Below are positions 35,837 through 44,978 of a DNA stretch of 48,860 bases, piece by piece; within the stretch, counting starts at the first letter, position 1; each line of letters starts with the position of its first letter. Source of the DNA: an uncultured Cytophaga sp. (GTDB lineage: Bacteria; Bacteroidota; Bacteroidia; Cytophagales; Cytophagaceae). Under the pieces are notes generated by a model. The model was not told the origin of the DNA, did not search any database, and saw nothing but the letters and a program-made list of their open reading frames with translations. Location of the stretch: contig NZ_CALMGQ010000182.1 of NCBI RefSeq assembly GCF_937863595.1, forward strand, positions 1 through 48,860. The letters run 5' to 3'. The position numbers and the translations under genes were made by a program.

Positions 35837-36346
35837 TTACATTCTACTGTATAGAGATAGTAGCCAAATTAATACAGAAGCGTAATAAAATAGCATATTA
35901 TTCCAGAAGGCAAACAATAGACAGGAGGCAATTGCCAATAATCTATGTAGGGATACAGGCTCGTTGTAATTAAATTGAGGTATGAAATGTAAGGCCATAA
36001 AAATGGCCATTAAAATGAAAATAGGTTTTCTATTTTCATTAAAAAAGATTTTCTTATCTTCTTTGTCGTCTGTGTTGGTTAAGATATTTACCAATATTAA
36101 AAATACCAATGGAGGCAATAAATATAGCCAATAGGTAAAATAGGTTATGTTGGTAAACTGATGTGATAATTTAAAGAAGTTAAATACATTATTGACTCCT
36201 ATATCTGTAGTGGCTATGATAATTATTATGTGAGGCAAATACAATGACTTTGGATTTAGGAATTTTTTCCATTGTCCAAATAAGTCACTTAAGGCTATAC
36301 CATAAATTAATAAGGGTACAAACAATAAGTATTCTACAATATCCAT
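35837..36346 (-). CDS. multi-pass membrane protein of unknown function
   Basis: A 169-aa protein with five to six hydrophobic helices (LLFVPLLIYGIALSDLFGQW, LPHIIIIIATTDIG, FTYWLYLLPPLVFLILVNIL, PIFILMAIFMALHFI, LLAIASCLLFAFWNNMLFYY). I recognise no family. It lies 23 bases after rlmB on the same strand and is probably co-transcribed with it. Confidence 0.55.
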   Translation of the reverse strand: MDIVEYLLFVPLLIYGIALSDLFGQWKKFLNPKSLYLPHIIIIIATTDIGVNNVFNFFKLSHQFTNITYFTYWLYLLPPLVFLILVNILTNTDDKEDKKIFFNENRKPIFILMAIFMALHFIPQFNYNEPVSLHRLLAIASCLLFAFWNNMLFYYASVLIWLLSLYSRM

Positions 36347-36369
36347 TTAAATTATTTTGTTGCAGTAGA

Positions 36370-37167
36370 TTACTTAGTCTTTAATCTTTGTCTTGTAACC
36401 TCAGATAAAATCATTCCGGTTGCCACAGATACATTTAATGAATTTATATGTCCACTCATTGGTATTGTGACATGTGCATCAGCGTAGCGCAACAAATCCA
36501 TACTAATGCCGTCTTCTTCGCTACCCATAAGAATAACACAAGGGTCTGTTAAATCTTCATCATATACATTTACACTACCTTTTTCGGAACAGGCAATGAT
36601 TTTCAATCCGCATTGTTTTAAATATTTTACGGTATCAATCAAATGATCTACTCTACAAACAGGTATGTGATACAATGCACCTGCAGATGTTTTTACTGCA
36701 TCGCTATTTAATTGAGCTGCACCTCTTGAAGGAACAACCATAGCATCTACACCCAAACATTCCGCACTTCTAGCTACCGCCCCAAAGTTACGTACATCTG
36801 TTACACGATCTAACATTACTAATAATGGATTCTTACCTGTTTCAAAACAGTTGCTGACGATGTTATCTAAAGAAGCAAAGTTGATGGCAGATAAATAACA
36901 AATAACACCTTGGTGGTTTTTGCGCGTTACACGATCTAGTTTTTCAATCGGAACTTTTATAACCGGAACTTTAACTCTGTTTGCAAGTTCAAATAATTCT
37001 TGAACGACACTTTGTTCAATGTTCCGTTGTATTAATATTTTATCAATTTCTTTTCCAGCTTCTAATGCTTCTATTACCGGACGGATACCGAAAATGACAT
37101 CTTTATCATTTGCTGGTTTGTTCTCTTCGTAAGAAGCAGAATTTCTTCTTGGATAGTTTTTTTCCAT
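36370..37167 (-). CDS. rlmB: 23S rRNA (guanosine-2'-O-)-methyltransferase RlmB
   Basis: A 265-aa SpoU/TrmH-family knot methyltransferase. After a short basic N-terminus the substrate-binding domain starts IFGIRPVIEALEAGKEIDKI. The knot motifs are DRVTDVRNFGAVARSAECLG (motif 1), CVILMGSEEDGIS (motif 2) and GHINSLNVSVATGMILSEV (motif 3). By family it methylates G2251 (E. coli numbering) of 23S rRNA. The ATG at 37167 is clear. It is separated from the DUF2723 gene by the large palindrome at 37259-37316. Confidence 0.93.
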   Translation of the reverse strand: MEKNYPRRNSASYEENKPANDKDVIFGIRPVIEALEAGKEIDKILIQRNIEQSVVQELFELANRVKVPVIKVPIEKLDRVTRKNHQGVICYLSAINFASLDNIVSNCFETGKNPLLVMLDRVTDVRNFGAVARSAECLGVDAMVVPSRGAAQLNSDAVKTSAGALYHIPVCRVDHLIDTVKYLKQCGLKIIACSEKGSVNVYDEDLTDPCVILMGSEEDGISMDLLRYADAHVTIPMSGHINSLNVSVATGMILSEVTRQRLKTK

Positions 37168-37258
37168 GTCTCTTGTGCTTCATGTAGTAGCACCTTATGT
37201 TAATTGTGTTGTTCATTGAATCGAATGAGAGTCATTCTATTCAATTCGTTATTAGAGT

Positions 37259-37316
37259 AAAAAGTCTCCCGATCCCAATCCCGATAGCTATCAGGATTGG
37301 GATCGGGAGACTTTTT
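37259..37316. terminator. 58-base near-perfect palindrome between rlmB and the DUF2723 gene
   Basis: The arms 37259-37281 and 37294-37316 pair over 23 bases (AAAAAGTCTCCCGATCCC against GGGATCGGGAGACTTTTT). The interior GATAGCTATC is itself a palindrome, with one C-A mismatch between. It would terminate the DUF2723 transcript and read the same on the other strand. The core CCGATAGCTATC-type palindrome recalls a repeated intergenic element of Bacteroidota (from memory). Confidence 0.85.
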
Positions 37317-37318
37317 AA

Positions 37319-40300
37319 TTATCTAAGTTCTTTTGTTAGACCCGAATCAACTAAGAAGGTTTCAATTTCCTTCGCTTCTTTTTCGTACCCGTTTTCTTCT
37401 AAAACTGAAGATAAAACTTGAAGTGTAATTGCTGATGTACGTTTTTTATTCGTCTCTTTTATTTTATCTGCTTTGATATAATTCACTACACCTTCTGTGT
37501 AACGTTTTATGTCCATTGCATATTTATAACCTAATTCTTTTTCTCCCAATTTAAATAATTGACCTACCATATAAGCGTTTAAGTAATCGTATGGTATTGC
37601 TGGGCTTTGGATTTTTTTGAAACAGAATAGTAAGACTTCTTTCGCTTCTGCATTTTTGCCTTCTAACATCAATTGACCAGCCAGCGTGTAAAACTGACTT
37701 TTTGTATTCATGGTAAATCGTTGGTAGTTCTCATCGTAGAAAATAGTTGAATCATCCAAATTTGTAAATTCGAATTTCATCATATTTGATTTCATCAAAC
37801 CTGTGTTGATCCAGCCATCTCTTACCATCGGCATTTCTGCAGGTAATAATCTATATGCCATACCTTCTAATTGCATATAATGTTGCAATCCAATATAGTC
37901 TGAAGGTGAAAGCGTAGAAGAGAAATAAATTGGTCGTTTCCAATTGTTGTTTGCAATCATGTTAAGAATCACAAACGTGCGTTTATCCATACCACTGCCA
38001 TCCACTACAAAGTCCATTCTAGGTACAACTTTTACATTCAATATATTAGGAACAATACCTAATGAATTAACATGTGCCGTATCAATTGGAAGGGAGAAAT
38101 TTTGAGTTGGATATAAAACGATTTCGCTGCCATCATAAACACGCGTAACCATTTTATCTTTTCTCTTCACTAAATCTAAGAAAATAGGCAAATTGATTAC
38201 TGCATTTTTATTTTTTTCAAATGTTTCTGAATCCAAATACAAGTAATCATTGGTTCCTTGTCTATATAATTCTGGTTTAAGATCAATAGGTAAGGAGTCT
38301 GACAAATATGCTTTGTTTTGCATTTGTTTAATGTACCAATCTGTATTCAGTAAACTTAAATTACATACACGCACATCTGTACGGAAGCCTTCTACTTCTT
38401 GAGCATACCATAATGGATACGTGTCATTATCACCACCCGTAAATAGAATTGCATTTTCAGCACAGCTGTTTAATAAATTTTTCGCAGACTCTACTTGATA
38501 AAAACGTTTGCTTCTATCGTGATCGTCCCATCCTTCTGAAGCCATGATTGCAGGTACAGAAATTAATAATAGAGATGCAACCGTTGCTGCAACTGTTTTG
38601 TTTTTTAAGATATATTTTTCAAAGAAATCGGTTAAGAACATCACCGATAAACCGATCCAAATTGAGAAGGCATAGAACGATGCAGCAAACGTATAATCTC
38701 GTTCACGCGGCTCTGTAGGTGGTTGATTCAAATAAAGAATGATTGCTAAACCTGTAAAGAAAAACAACATACCTACTATCGTACCATTTTTCCAATCGCG
38801 TTTTGCTTGGAAACTTAATCCCAACAAACCTGCTATCAAAGGCAACATGAAGAAATTGTTACGAGCCTTGCTAGCAAATAAAGATGTAGTTGCATCTAAG
38901 CTAAACCAATTGTTTGGTCCCATCCAAGCTGAATCTTGCTCATCACCCATACGCCCAGCAAAATTCCAAAGGAAGTATCTCCAATACATGTGACCCATTT
39001 GGTAGGTAAACATGAATGAAATGTTTTCGCCAAATGTTGGTACGTGACTTTTGCTAAAGCCCATCCAACTTCTGTATTGTTCTGGATGACCAGGTTGTTG
39101 GCTGTACATACGTGGAAAAAGCGTTTTATCTTTTTCTTTATATTCTGCTTCAACTTTATAATCTGATATAATATACTTGTCCTTTCCTTTAGCGTCTTTT
39201 ACGGGTGTATAAACAGGACTTGTTTTTACGTAATTAGGTCGATCAGCTGTAAACTTTGGCCCTTTCAATAGTGGACGATCGCCATATTGCTCGCGTTTCA
39301 AATACGAAGTGAAGGTCATTACATTTTCAGGATCGTTCATGTCAATCGGAGGATTGAACTGAGAACGGATAACAATGATTCCGTATGAAAAATATCCAAT
39401 CAAAATAAAACCTAAAGCGAGTAATGAGGTGTTTAATAAACGTTTTCCTGTTTTGTGAGAATAATACACAGCGTAAGAAAGTCCACCGATTAAAACCAAC
39501 ATAAATACCAATACACCTGTGCCAAAGCCAAAGCCCATGGTGTTAACAAAGAATAATTCGAATTGAGAAGCAATGGATGGTAAACCAGGGATAATACCGA
39601 CCATTACCACACCCAACAGAATTACGCTTATGATAAGCGTAATGAAAGACCCCTTTAAATCAATTTTATCGTATTTTTTAAAATAGTATACAAATGCCAA
39701 TGCAGGAATGGCTGTTAAGTTTAATAAATGGACACCAATCGATAAACCAACTAAGTATGCAATAAAAATCAACCAACGCTCTGAAGCGTCTTCGTCTGAA
39801 TGCGCTTCCCATTTAAGGATTGCCCAAAATACAATTGCTGTGAAGAAAGAAGACATAGCATACACTTCTGCTTCAACAGCTGAAAACCAAGCTGAATCGG
39901 AGAATGTATAGGCTAAACTACCTACTACACCTGCACCCATTACAGAAATGATTTGTCCGGCTGTAAAGAATCCATCCTGATTCATCGCAAGTTTTTTTCC
40001 AATCATGGTGATAGACCAGAATAAGAATAAGACTGTAAATGCACTAGATAATGCGGAAACTAAGTTTACACAATAGGCAACATGCATTGGATCGCTTGCA
40101 AATAAGGAGAAGAATCTACCTACTAATAAGAAAATGGGCGCTCCTGGTGGATGTGGTACCATTAGTTTATATGATGTAGAAATAAATTCACCGCAGTCCC
40201 AAAAACTAGCAGTAGGTTCCATGGTGGATACGTAAACAAAAGCGGCTATTATAAATACCAGCCACCCAACAAGATTGTTTATTCTATTATAAGTCATCAC
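37319..40300 (-). CDS. DUF2723 (TMEM260-like) membrane glycosyltransferase homologue
   Basis: A 993-aa protein with a membrane half and a soluble half. The N-terminus ATMEPTASFWDCGEFIST-like wording (here STMEPTASFWDCGEFISTSY) and KLMVPHPPGAPIFLLVGRFFSL are the DUF2723 signature, a GT-C-type fold related to eukaryotic TMEM260 protein O-mannosyltransferases. About eleven helices follow to roughly residue 590. The C-terminal part begins at EGWDDHDRSKRFYQVESAKNLL, with GGDNDTYPLWYAQEVEGFRTDV after it. The likely donor is a polyprenyl-linked sugar and the target periplasmic proteins, by analogy only. It is a single gene, with an upstream divergent region shared with the phosphorylase. Confidence 0.85.
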   Translation of the reverse strand: MMTYNRINNLVGWLVFIIAAFVYVSTMEPTASFWDCGEFISTSYKLMVPHPPGAPIFLLVGRFFSLFASDPMHVAYCVNLVSALSSAFTVLFLFWSITMIGKKLAMNQDGFFTAGQIISVMGAGVVGSLAYTFSDSAWFSAVEAEVYAMSSFFTAIVFWAILKWEAHSDEDASERWLIFIAYLVGLSIGVHLLNLTAIPALAFVYYFKKYDKIDLKGSFITLIISVILLGVVMVGIIPGLPSIASQFELFFVNTMGFGFGTGVLVFMLVLIGGLSYAVYYSHKTGKRLLNTSLLALGFILIGYFSYGIIVIRSQFNPPIDMNDPENVMTFTSYLKREQYGDRPLLKGPKFTADRPNYVKTSPVYTPVKDAKGKDKYIISDYKVEAEYKEKDKTLFPRMYSQQPGHPEQYRSWMGFSKSHVPTFGENISFMFTYQMGHMYWRYFLWNFAGRMGDEQDSAWMGPNNWFSLDATTSLFASKARNNFFMLPLIAGLLGLSFQAKRDWKNGTIVGMLFFFTGLAIILYLNQPPTEPRERDYTFAASFYAFSIWIGLSVMFLTDFFEKYILKNKTVAATVASLLLISVPAIMASEGWDDHDRSKRFYQVESAKNLLNSCAENAILFTGGDNDTYPLWYAQEVEGFRTDVRVCNLSLLNTDWYIKQMQNKAYLSDSLPIDLKPELYRQGTNDYLYLDSETFEKNKNAVINLPIFLDLVKRKDKMVTRVYDGSEIVLYPTQNFSLPIDTAHVNSLGIVPNILNVKVVPRMDFVVDGSGMDKRTFVILNMIANNNWKRPIYFSSTLSPSDYIGLQHYMQLEGMAYRLLPAEMPMVRDGWINTGLMKSNMMKFEFTNLDDSTIFYDENYQRFTMNTKSQFYTLAGQLMLEGKNAEAKEVLLFCFKKIQSPAIPYDYLNAYMVGQLFKLGEKELGYKYAMDIKRYTEGVVNYIKADKIKETNKKRTSAITLQVLSSVLEENGYEKEAKEIETFLVDSGLTKELR

Positions 40301-40370
40301 TTCAATTTTAATAAAAAACGATAAGGTGCGAAATTACTAAAAAAAACCTTTAAAGCAGGCTTTTTGATCT

Positions 40371-40406
40371 TCTAAATTAGATGTACGACCATCTAAATTA
40401 TATGTA
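40371..40406. promoter_or_regulatory. direct repeat, candidate operator
   Basis: TCTAAATTAGATGTA (40371-40385) and TCTAAATTATATGTA (40392-40406) match at 14 of 15 positions, offset by 21 bases, that is, two helical turns on one DNA face. This spacing fits a regulator that binds cooperatively. Its identity is unknown. Confidence 0.35.
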
Positions 40407-40500
40407 AAGGAATTAATCTTAAATTTTAGAGTAAATCCGACCAAGAAACGAATGGATAAATATATTTTACGTTACATAGTCGCTTCTTGCATTCCCTTTG

Positions 40501-40508
40501 TACATTTG
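40501..40508 (+). promoter_or_regulatory. candidate -7 element of the phosphorylase-like gene
   Basis: TACATTTG fits TAnnTTTG exactly and lies 100 bases before the ATG. No convincing -33 element was found at the right distance. Confidence 0.35.
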
Positions 40509-40607
40509 AATTATAGGAATAAGTGAAAGCCTAAGAGAGGCCATAAAACAACGTTTGGTTTCTTGAAATAGTATATGAATCTCATTTCCCGCTCTTCATA
40601 AAAAAAA

Positions 40608-42239
40608 ATGGCTCTTGAAATAAAACAAGAATACGAAACATCGGTTGCGTATTTTTCAATGGAATTTGCTATACACCAACCTTTTAAAGGTTATTCTGGC
40701 GGTTTAGGTTTTTTGTCTGGTTCGCATATGCGAAGTGCATATAGCTTGGGACAAAACATAATTGGTGTTGGAATGCTTTGGAAGTTTGGCTATTACGACC
40801 AAGCACGCAACGAAGATTTAACAATGCGTGTCGATTACACAACGAAGTATTACTCATTTTTCGAAGATGTTGATATTAAAGTACGTGTAGTTGTATTTGG
40901 TAAAGAAGTATTTGTTAAAGCCTTTTTATTGAAATCAGAAGTTTTTGATACGGCTCCCATTTATTTTTTAACTACAGATATTCCTGAAAATGATTATTTG
41001 TCTCGTACCATTTCTCATCATTTATATGATCCCAATGAAGAAACAAGAATTGCCCAAAGTATTATTTTAGGTATTGGTGGGGGTAAAGTATTGGATGCAT
41101 CAAATAAAAAAATTGATGTATACCATATTAATGAAGGTCATGCATTACCAATTGCGTTTCATTTATATGAAAAAAATCAAAATTGGGATACGGTAAAAAC
41201 GCAATTTGTATTTACCACCCACACTCCAGAAAAAGCAGGTAATGAAACCCATAATATTGATTTATTGAAACGAGCGAGTTTTTTTGGTTCTGTGCCAATA
41301 GAAGCTGTGGAGCAATTGAATGCTGTTGACAACGGACAGTTTAATTATACTTTGGCTGCATTAAAAATGGCTAAGAAAGCCAATGGTGTATCAGCATTGC
41401 ATGGGGAAGTCGCTCGAAAAATGTGGTCGAAATATGAAGGTATCTGTTACATTGATCATATAACAAATGCGCAAAATGTAACCTATTGGGCGGATAAAAC
41501 ATTGTTGCAAGCGTATCGCGAGCATAACGACGAATGGATTATGTACCGAAAGAAACAATTAAAAAAGGAATTGTTTGAAGTGATTGCAGATCAAACAGGA
41601 GATATTCTTGATCCGGATGTGTTAACAATTGTATGGAGTAGAAGATTTGCGGGTTATAAACGTCCAGATTTGATCATGAGAGATTATGATCGTTTTTTAA
41701 AATTGATTCAACATGTGGATCAGCCCATACAAATCATTTGGGCAGGTAAACCATACCCTCTGGATTCAGATGCGATCACTATTTTTAATAAGATACTTCA
41801 AACTACCTTGCAATCTAATAGAGCAGTTATTTTGGTTGGGTATGAATTGGGCCTTTCTGCATTATTAAAAAAAGGGGCTGATGTCTGGCTAAATAACCCA
41901 CGCTATACGCGCGAAGCTTCGGGGACAAGTGGGATGACAGCTGCTATGAATGCGACAATTAATTTGTCAAATAGGGATGGCTGGATGATGGAATTCGGTA
42001 AACACTTGGATAATAGTTTTATCATGGAGCATTCCGCACAACAAGATAATGTTTACGAACAAGACAATGAGGATGCGTGTTTTTTATATGAAACCTTGGA
42101 ACAATGTGTAATACCGATGTATTATAATGAACCTCATAAATGGGCGCAATTGATACGAAAAAGCATGGATGATATTTTTCCGTTTTTTAATTCAGACCGC
42201 ATGGCAGATGAATATTATAAGAAGTTGTATAATGCTTAA
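40608..42239 (+). CDS. alpha-glucan family phosphorylase-like glycosyltransferase, PLP lysine replaced
   Basis: A 543-aa GT35-like protein of the short prokaryotic type. The start YETSVAYFSMEFAIHQPFKGYSGGLGFLSGSHMRSAYSLG is diagnostic. VYHINEGHALPIAFHLYEK, FTTHTPEKAGNETHNI, VWSRRFAGYKRPDLIMRD and AGKPYPLDSDAI follow. The usual SGTxxMK motif, whose lysine binds pyridoxal phosphate in glycogen phosphorylase (rabbit K680), reads EASGTSGMTAAMN, so T444 replaces the lysine. I recall Bacteroidota relatives with the same change, so this may be a lineage feature. The enzyme may act in glycogen/maltodextrin turnover, but phosphorolysis by the standard PLP mechanism is doubtful. It appears to be monocistronic. 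Confidence 0.85.
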   Translation: MALEIKQEYETSVAYFSMEFAIHQPFKGYSGGLGFLSGSHMRSAYSLGQNIIGVGMLWKFGYYDQARNEDLTMRVDYTTKYYSFFEDVDIKVRVVVFGKEVFVKAFLLKSEVFDTAPIYFLTTDIPENDYLSRTISHHLYDPNEETRIAQSIILGIGGGKVLDASNKKIDVYHINEGHALPIAFHLYEKNQNWDTVKTQFVFTTHTPEKAGNETHNIDLLKRASFFGSVPIEAVEQLNAVDNGQFNYTLAALKMAKKANGVSALHGEVARKMWSKYEGICYIDHITNAQNVTYWADKTLLQAYREHNDEWIMYRKKQLKKELFEVIADQTGDILDPDVLTIVWSRRFAGYKRPDLIMRDYDRFLKLIQHVDQPIQIIWAGKPYPLDSDAITIFNKILQTTLQSNRAVILVGYELGLSALLKKGADVWLNNPRYTREASGTSGMTAAMNATINLSNRDGWMMEFGKHLDNSFIMEHSAQQDNVYEQDNEDACFLYETLEQCVIPMYYNEPHKWAQLIRKSMDDIFPFFNSDRMADEYYKKLYNA

Positions 42240-42350
42240 AAAAGGCTGTAGTTTATTGAATATGTAAAATTATTTCATGTAATATATTGATAAAGAATGG
42301 AATATGTTTTAATTAGAAAAAGTTCCAAATATTTTTAATTTCTTATTTGT

Positions 42351-42363
42351 ATTTAATCTAAAT
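42351..42363. promoter_or_regulatory. possible Fur-type operator upstream of the DUF4856/imelysin locus
   Basis: ATTTAATCTAAAT is palindromic at 11 of 13 positions, lies 65 bases before the first gene of a probable metal-uptake locus, and resembles the TCTAAAT half of Bacteroidota Fur sites (from memory). In AT-rich DNA this is weak. Confidence 0.2.
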
Positions 42364-42427
42364 AAACATAAATTGCGACATATTTAAAAATAACCTTCAA
42401 CAGTATAATTTATATAACATTAATAAT

Positions 42428-43621
42428 ATGAATATGTTAACTATGAAAAACCGATTCTTACTTGTTTTAGCTCTTATTATTGGCTTAACAACCGCTTGTA
42501 AAAAGAAAGATGATGATCCACAACCACAAGTGCAATTACCTGCATTTAGAACAAATACGATTGATTATAACACATTAACACCAACAACATCTTATAGAAC
42601 TTCTTTCCTTGATAAGAATGGCGATTCTACAGTAGATCGTACAGAAGGTAGAGAGCGTTTGAGAATGTTTAAAGGTTTGTTTGCGTATATCGGTACAGCA
42701 ACAAAAGACGGTGATGTAATTGATTCTGCAACTATCAGTAATTTATTTGCAAATGAAAATACTGCATTTACGGGTGCGTATGCTGATTTAAACGGAAATA
42801 CGTTTAGCATTAAATCTGCTACAGCAGCTTCATTAACGAATAAACAAGACGTAGATAATTTTCTTGAACATGCATTTGGTAGAATGGCGTATATCAGTCA
42901 ATTTTCTGGTGATGTAGCTTCGAAAGGTGTTCCTGGAAAATTGGGTACATATTTAGTGGATGAAAACGGTGTTGAATGGGCTCAAATTATTCAGAAGTCA
43001 TTAATTGGTGGTTATCACTTAGATTACATCGCAAATGTTATGTTGGTAGCGGGTTTGAATGCAGATAACAGCAAATTAGTTGCGGGTAAAAACTATACAG
43101 CCCTAGAGCATAATTGGGATGTTGCGTATGGTTTTTTATCAATCAATGATATTTATGGACTTAATGGTACTGCTGATGGAGTTACACCAGCTACAAATGG
43201 TGGTGAGAGTTATTTAGGCGCTTATACATGGGAATACAATAGAAAGAATTTTGGTAAAGTACACAGTGCATTCCTAAAAGGACGAGCTGCTATCCACAAC
43301 AATGATATGGCTGAAGTACAAAATCAAGCAAAAATTATTAGAAATATATTGGAATTTGCTGTTGGTGCAGCTGCAAATGGCTATATGGTTAAAGCATCTA
43401 ATCCTGCAACTGTTGAAGCTTCTAGAGCACATGCTTTTGGAGAAGGATATGGGTTTGTATACGCTACCCGTTTTTGTAAACTTACAGGTTGTACGGATGC
43501 ATTTTCGAATGGCTTAATGAATGATTTATTTACATCTTCCGTAACTAATTTCTATGATATTATTGCTTCTCAATTTACCGGGGTTAGTAATAAATTAAAA
43601 AATAAATTCAACATACAATAA
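42428..43621 (+). CDS. DUF4856-family lipoprotein
   Basis: A 397-aa lipoprotein with lipobox LTTAC followed by KKKDDDPQPQ. It fits the DUF4856 family: NTIDYNTLTPTTSYRTSF, RTEGRERLRMFKGLFAYIG, FLEHAFGRMAYISQFSG, GKNYTALEHNWDVAYGFL and SHAFGEGYGFV-like RAHAFGEGYGFVYATRF. The last region contains H and E residues that could bind metal. DUF4856 genes often sit beside imelysin and TonB receptors in Bacteroidota (family knowledge), matching the next three genes. The translated start could be the ATG at 42428 or the ATG at 42443, which begins MKNRFLLVLAL. Confidence 0.82.
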   Translation: MNMLTMKNRFLLVLALIIGLTTACKKKDDDPQPQVQLPAFRTNTIDYNTLTPTTSYRTSFLDKNGDSTVDRTEGRERLRMFKGLFAYIGTATKDGDVIDSATISNLFANENTAFTGAYADLNGNTFSIKSATAASLTNKQDVDNFLEHAFGRMAYISQFSGDVASKGVPGKLGTYLVDENGVEWAQIIQKSLIGGYHLDYIANVMLVAGLNADNSKLVAGKNYTALEHNWDVAYGFLSINDIYGLNGTADGVTPATNGGESYLGAYTWEYNRKNFGKVHSAFLKGRAAIHNNDMAEVQNQAKIIRNILEFAVGAAANGYMVKASNPATVEASRAHAFGEGYGFVYATRFCKLTGCTDAFSNGLMNDLFTSSVTNFYDIIASQFTGVSNKLKNKFNIQ

Positions 43622-43638
43622 TACAATTGTAATAAAGC

Positions 43639-43681
43639 AATAAAGGAAACCTGTTAGATATTTTAACAGGTTTCCTTTATT
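43639..43681 (+). terminator. hairpin between the DUF4856 and imelysin genes
   Basis: AATAAAGGAAACCTGTTA (43639-43656) pairs perfectly with TAACAGGTTTCCTTTATT (43664-43681) around a seven-base loop, with T-rich sequence inside and after. It lies 17 bases before the imelysin ATG, so it may attenuate or separate the transcript. Confidence 0.7.
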
Positions 43682-43697
43682 TATTAATATAAAAAAA

Positions 43698-44843
43698 ATG
43701 TCGCGATTGAAAAGAATATTACTATTGGTTTGCATTGCAATAATTGGATGTATTGTTTCATGTAAGCCTCGTACATCGGATAATACAATACCTGCAAAGG
43801 GGAATGATTCGGATCGTTCTCTGATGCTAGTAAATATTGCAGACAATATTATTTTACCTACGTATGCAAATTTTGATTTGAAATTAACGGACATGATTTC
43901 AAAATCAGATGCGTTTAGAAATGCTCCAACTGAAGTGACTTTAACAGAATTTAGAACTGCTTGGGCGGATGCTTACATTGAATGGCAAAAAGCAGCTTTG
44001 TTTGATTTTGGTCCAGCTACAGATTATACGCTAAATTCTTTTTTGAATTTATATCCAACCAATGTGAGTGCTATTCAAGCAAACATCACAGCTGGAAATG
44101 CAAATTTGGAAAACTTTTCATTCTATTCAGCGCAAGGCTTTCCTGCATTGGATTATTTAATAAATGGAATAGCAACATCAGATGCAGATATTGTTTCCTT
44201 GTATGATACAGACATAGATGCGGCTAAACGTAACGCGTATCTTCTAAAATTAACGAATCAGATGCGTCTAAAATTTGACGGAGTAAACAATGCTTGGAAA
44301 AACAACTATCGCAATACCTTTATTGCAAGCACAGGTAATGGAGTAAATGCTTCAACATCTGTAATGGTAAATGGAATTGTATATTATTACGAACGTTTTT
44401 TACGTTCTGGCAAATTTGGAATCCCTTCTGGAGCAATGGTTAACGGAACCTTACTACCAGGTAATGTTGAAGCATACTATAGTAAAGCACTTGCGAAAAC
44501 ACTTGCAGAAACAGCCCACCAATCTTTTGTTGATTTCTTTAACGGAAAAGGTGTCAATACTGGAATTACTGGTCCATCATTATTTAGCTACTTAAACGCT
44601 CTTGATGCAAAAGATGCAACCACAAGTGTATTGATTTCAAAAGAAATCACTACGCAATTTGATGTTGTAAAAACAAAATTGGATGCATTAACTGGAGAGG
44701 ATTTAAGCAATGAAGTTTCAACACAAAATGCAAATATGATAGCTGTTTACAATCAAATGCAAATTGCTACACGTATGTTAAAAGTAGATATGTGTTCAGC
44801 TTTAAGTATTACAATTACATATACCGATAACGACGGAGATTAA
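43698..44843 (+). CDS. imelysin-family lipoprotein
   Basis: A 381-aa lipoprotein (lipobox IVSC, residue about 22) of the imelysin/EfeO-like peptidase M75 fold. Landmarks are NIADNIILPTYANFDLKLTD, FRTAWADAYIEWQKAALFDFGPATD, FYSAQGFPALDYLINGI and ALAKTLAETAHQSFVDFFNGKG. The GFPALDYL element corresponds to the conserved GxxxxE/D helix of the family, but the HxxE metal motif of EfeO is not obvious. Imelysins are periplasmic/surface proteins linked to iron uptake, not true peptidases. It is between DUF4856 and HTTM genes on the same strand, with hairpins on either side. Confidence 0.87.
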   Translation: MSRLKRILLLVCIAIIGCIVSCKPRTSDNTIPAKGNDSDRSLMLVNIADNIILPTYANFDLKLTDMISKSDAFRNAPTEVTLTEFRTAWADAYIEWQKAALFDFGPATDYTLNSFLNLYPTNVSAIQANITAGNANLENFSFYSAQGFPALDYLINGIATSDADIVSLYDTDIDAAKRNAYLLKLTNQMRLKFDGVNNAWKNNYRNTFIASTGNGVNASTSVMVNGIVYYYERFLRSGKFGIPSGAMVNGTLLPGNVEAYYSKALAKTLAETAHQSFVDFFNGKGVNTGITGPSLFSYLNALDAKDATTSVLISKEITTQFDVVKTKLDALTGEDLSNEVSTQNANMIAVYNQMQIATRMLKVDMCSALSITITYTDNDGD

Positions 44844-44849
44844 AATATA

Positions 44850-44907
44850 ATGGCTCGCTCGCTGTGCTTGTTCATATTCGGCCAACTACAGTGAGCGAGC
44901 CATTGGT
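44850..44907 (+). terminator. GC-rich hairpin between the imelysin and HTTM genes
   Basis: ATGGCTCGCTCGCTGT (44850-44865) pairs with ACAGTGAGCGAGCCAT (44888-44903) with one G-T wobble and a 22-base loop, then TGGTTTT. It lies seven bases past the imelysin stop and about 75 bases before the HTTM ATG. Its GC content stands out against the neighbourhood. Confidence 0.75.
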
Positions 44908-44978
44908 TTTAAAAGTGAACTTAATACACACAATTGGCCGCGTTTGTGTCTTTTAGACCGACTATTAAATAATTAGCA

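Larger units (their letters stand above)
40301..40607. other. divergent intergenic region with spaced direct repeats
   Basis: About 307 bases between the DUF2723 gene and the phosphorylase-like gene. It holds two copies of TCTAAATTAkATGTA (40371-40385 and 40392-40406) 21 bases apart and a -7-like TACATTTG at 40501-40508. No ORF or RNA gene was found. Confidence 0.5.
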
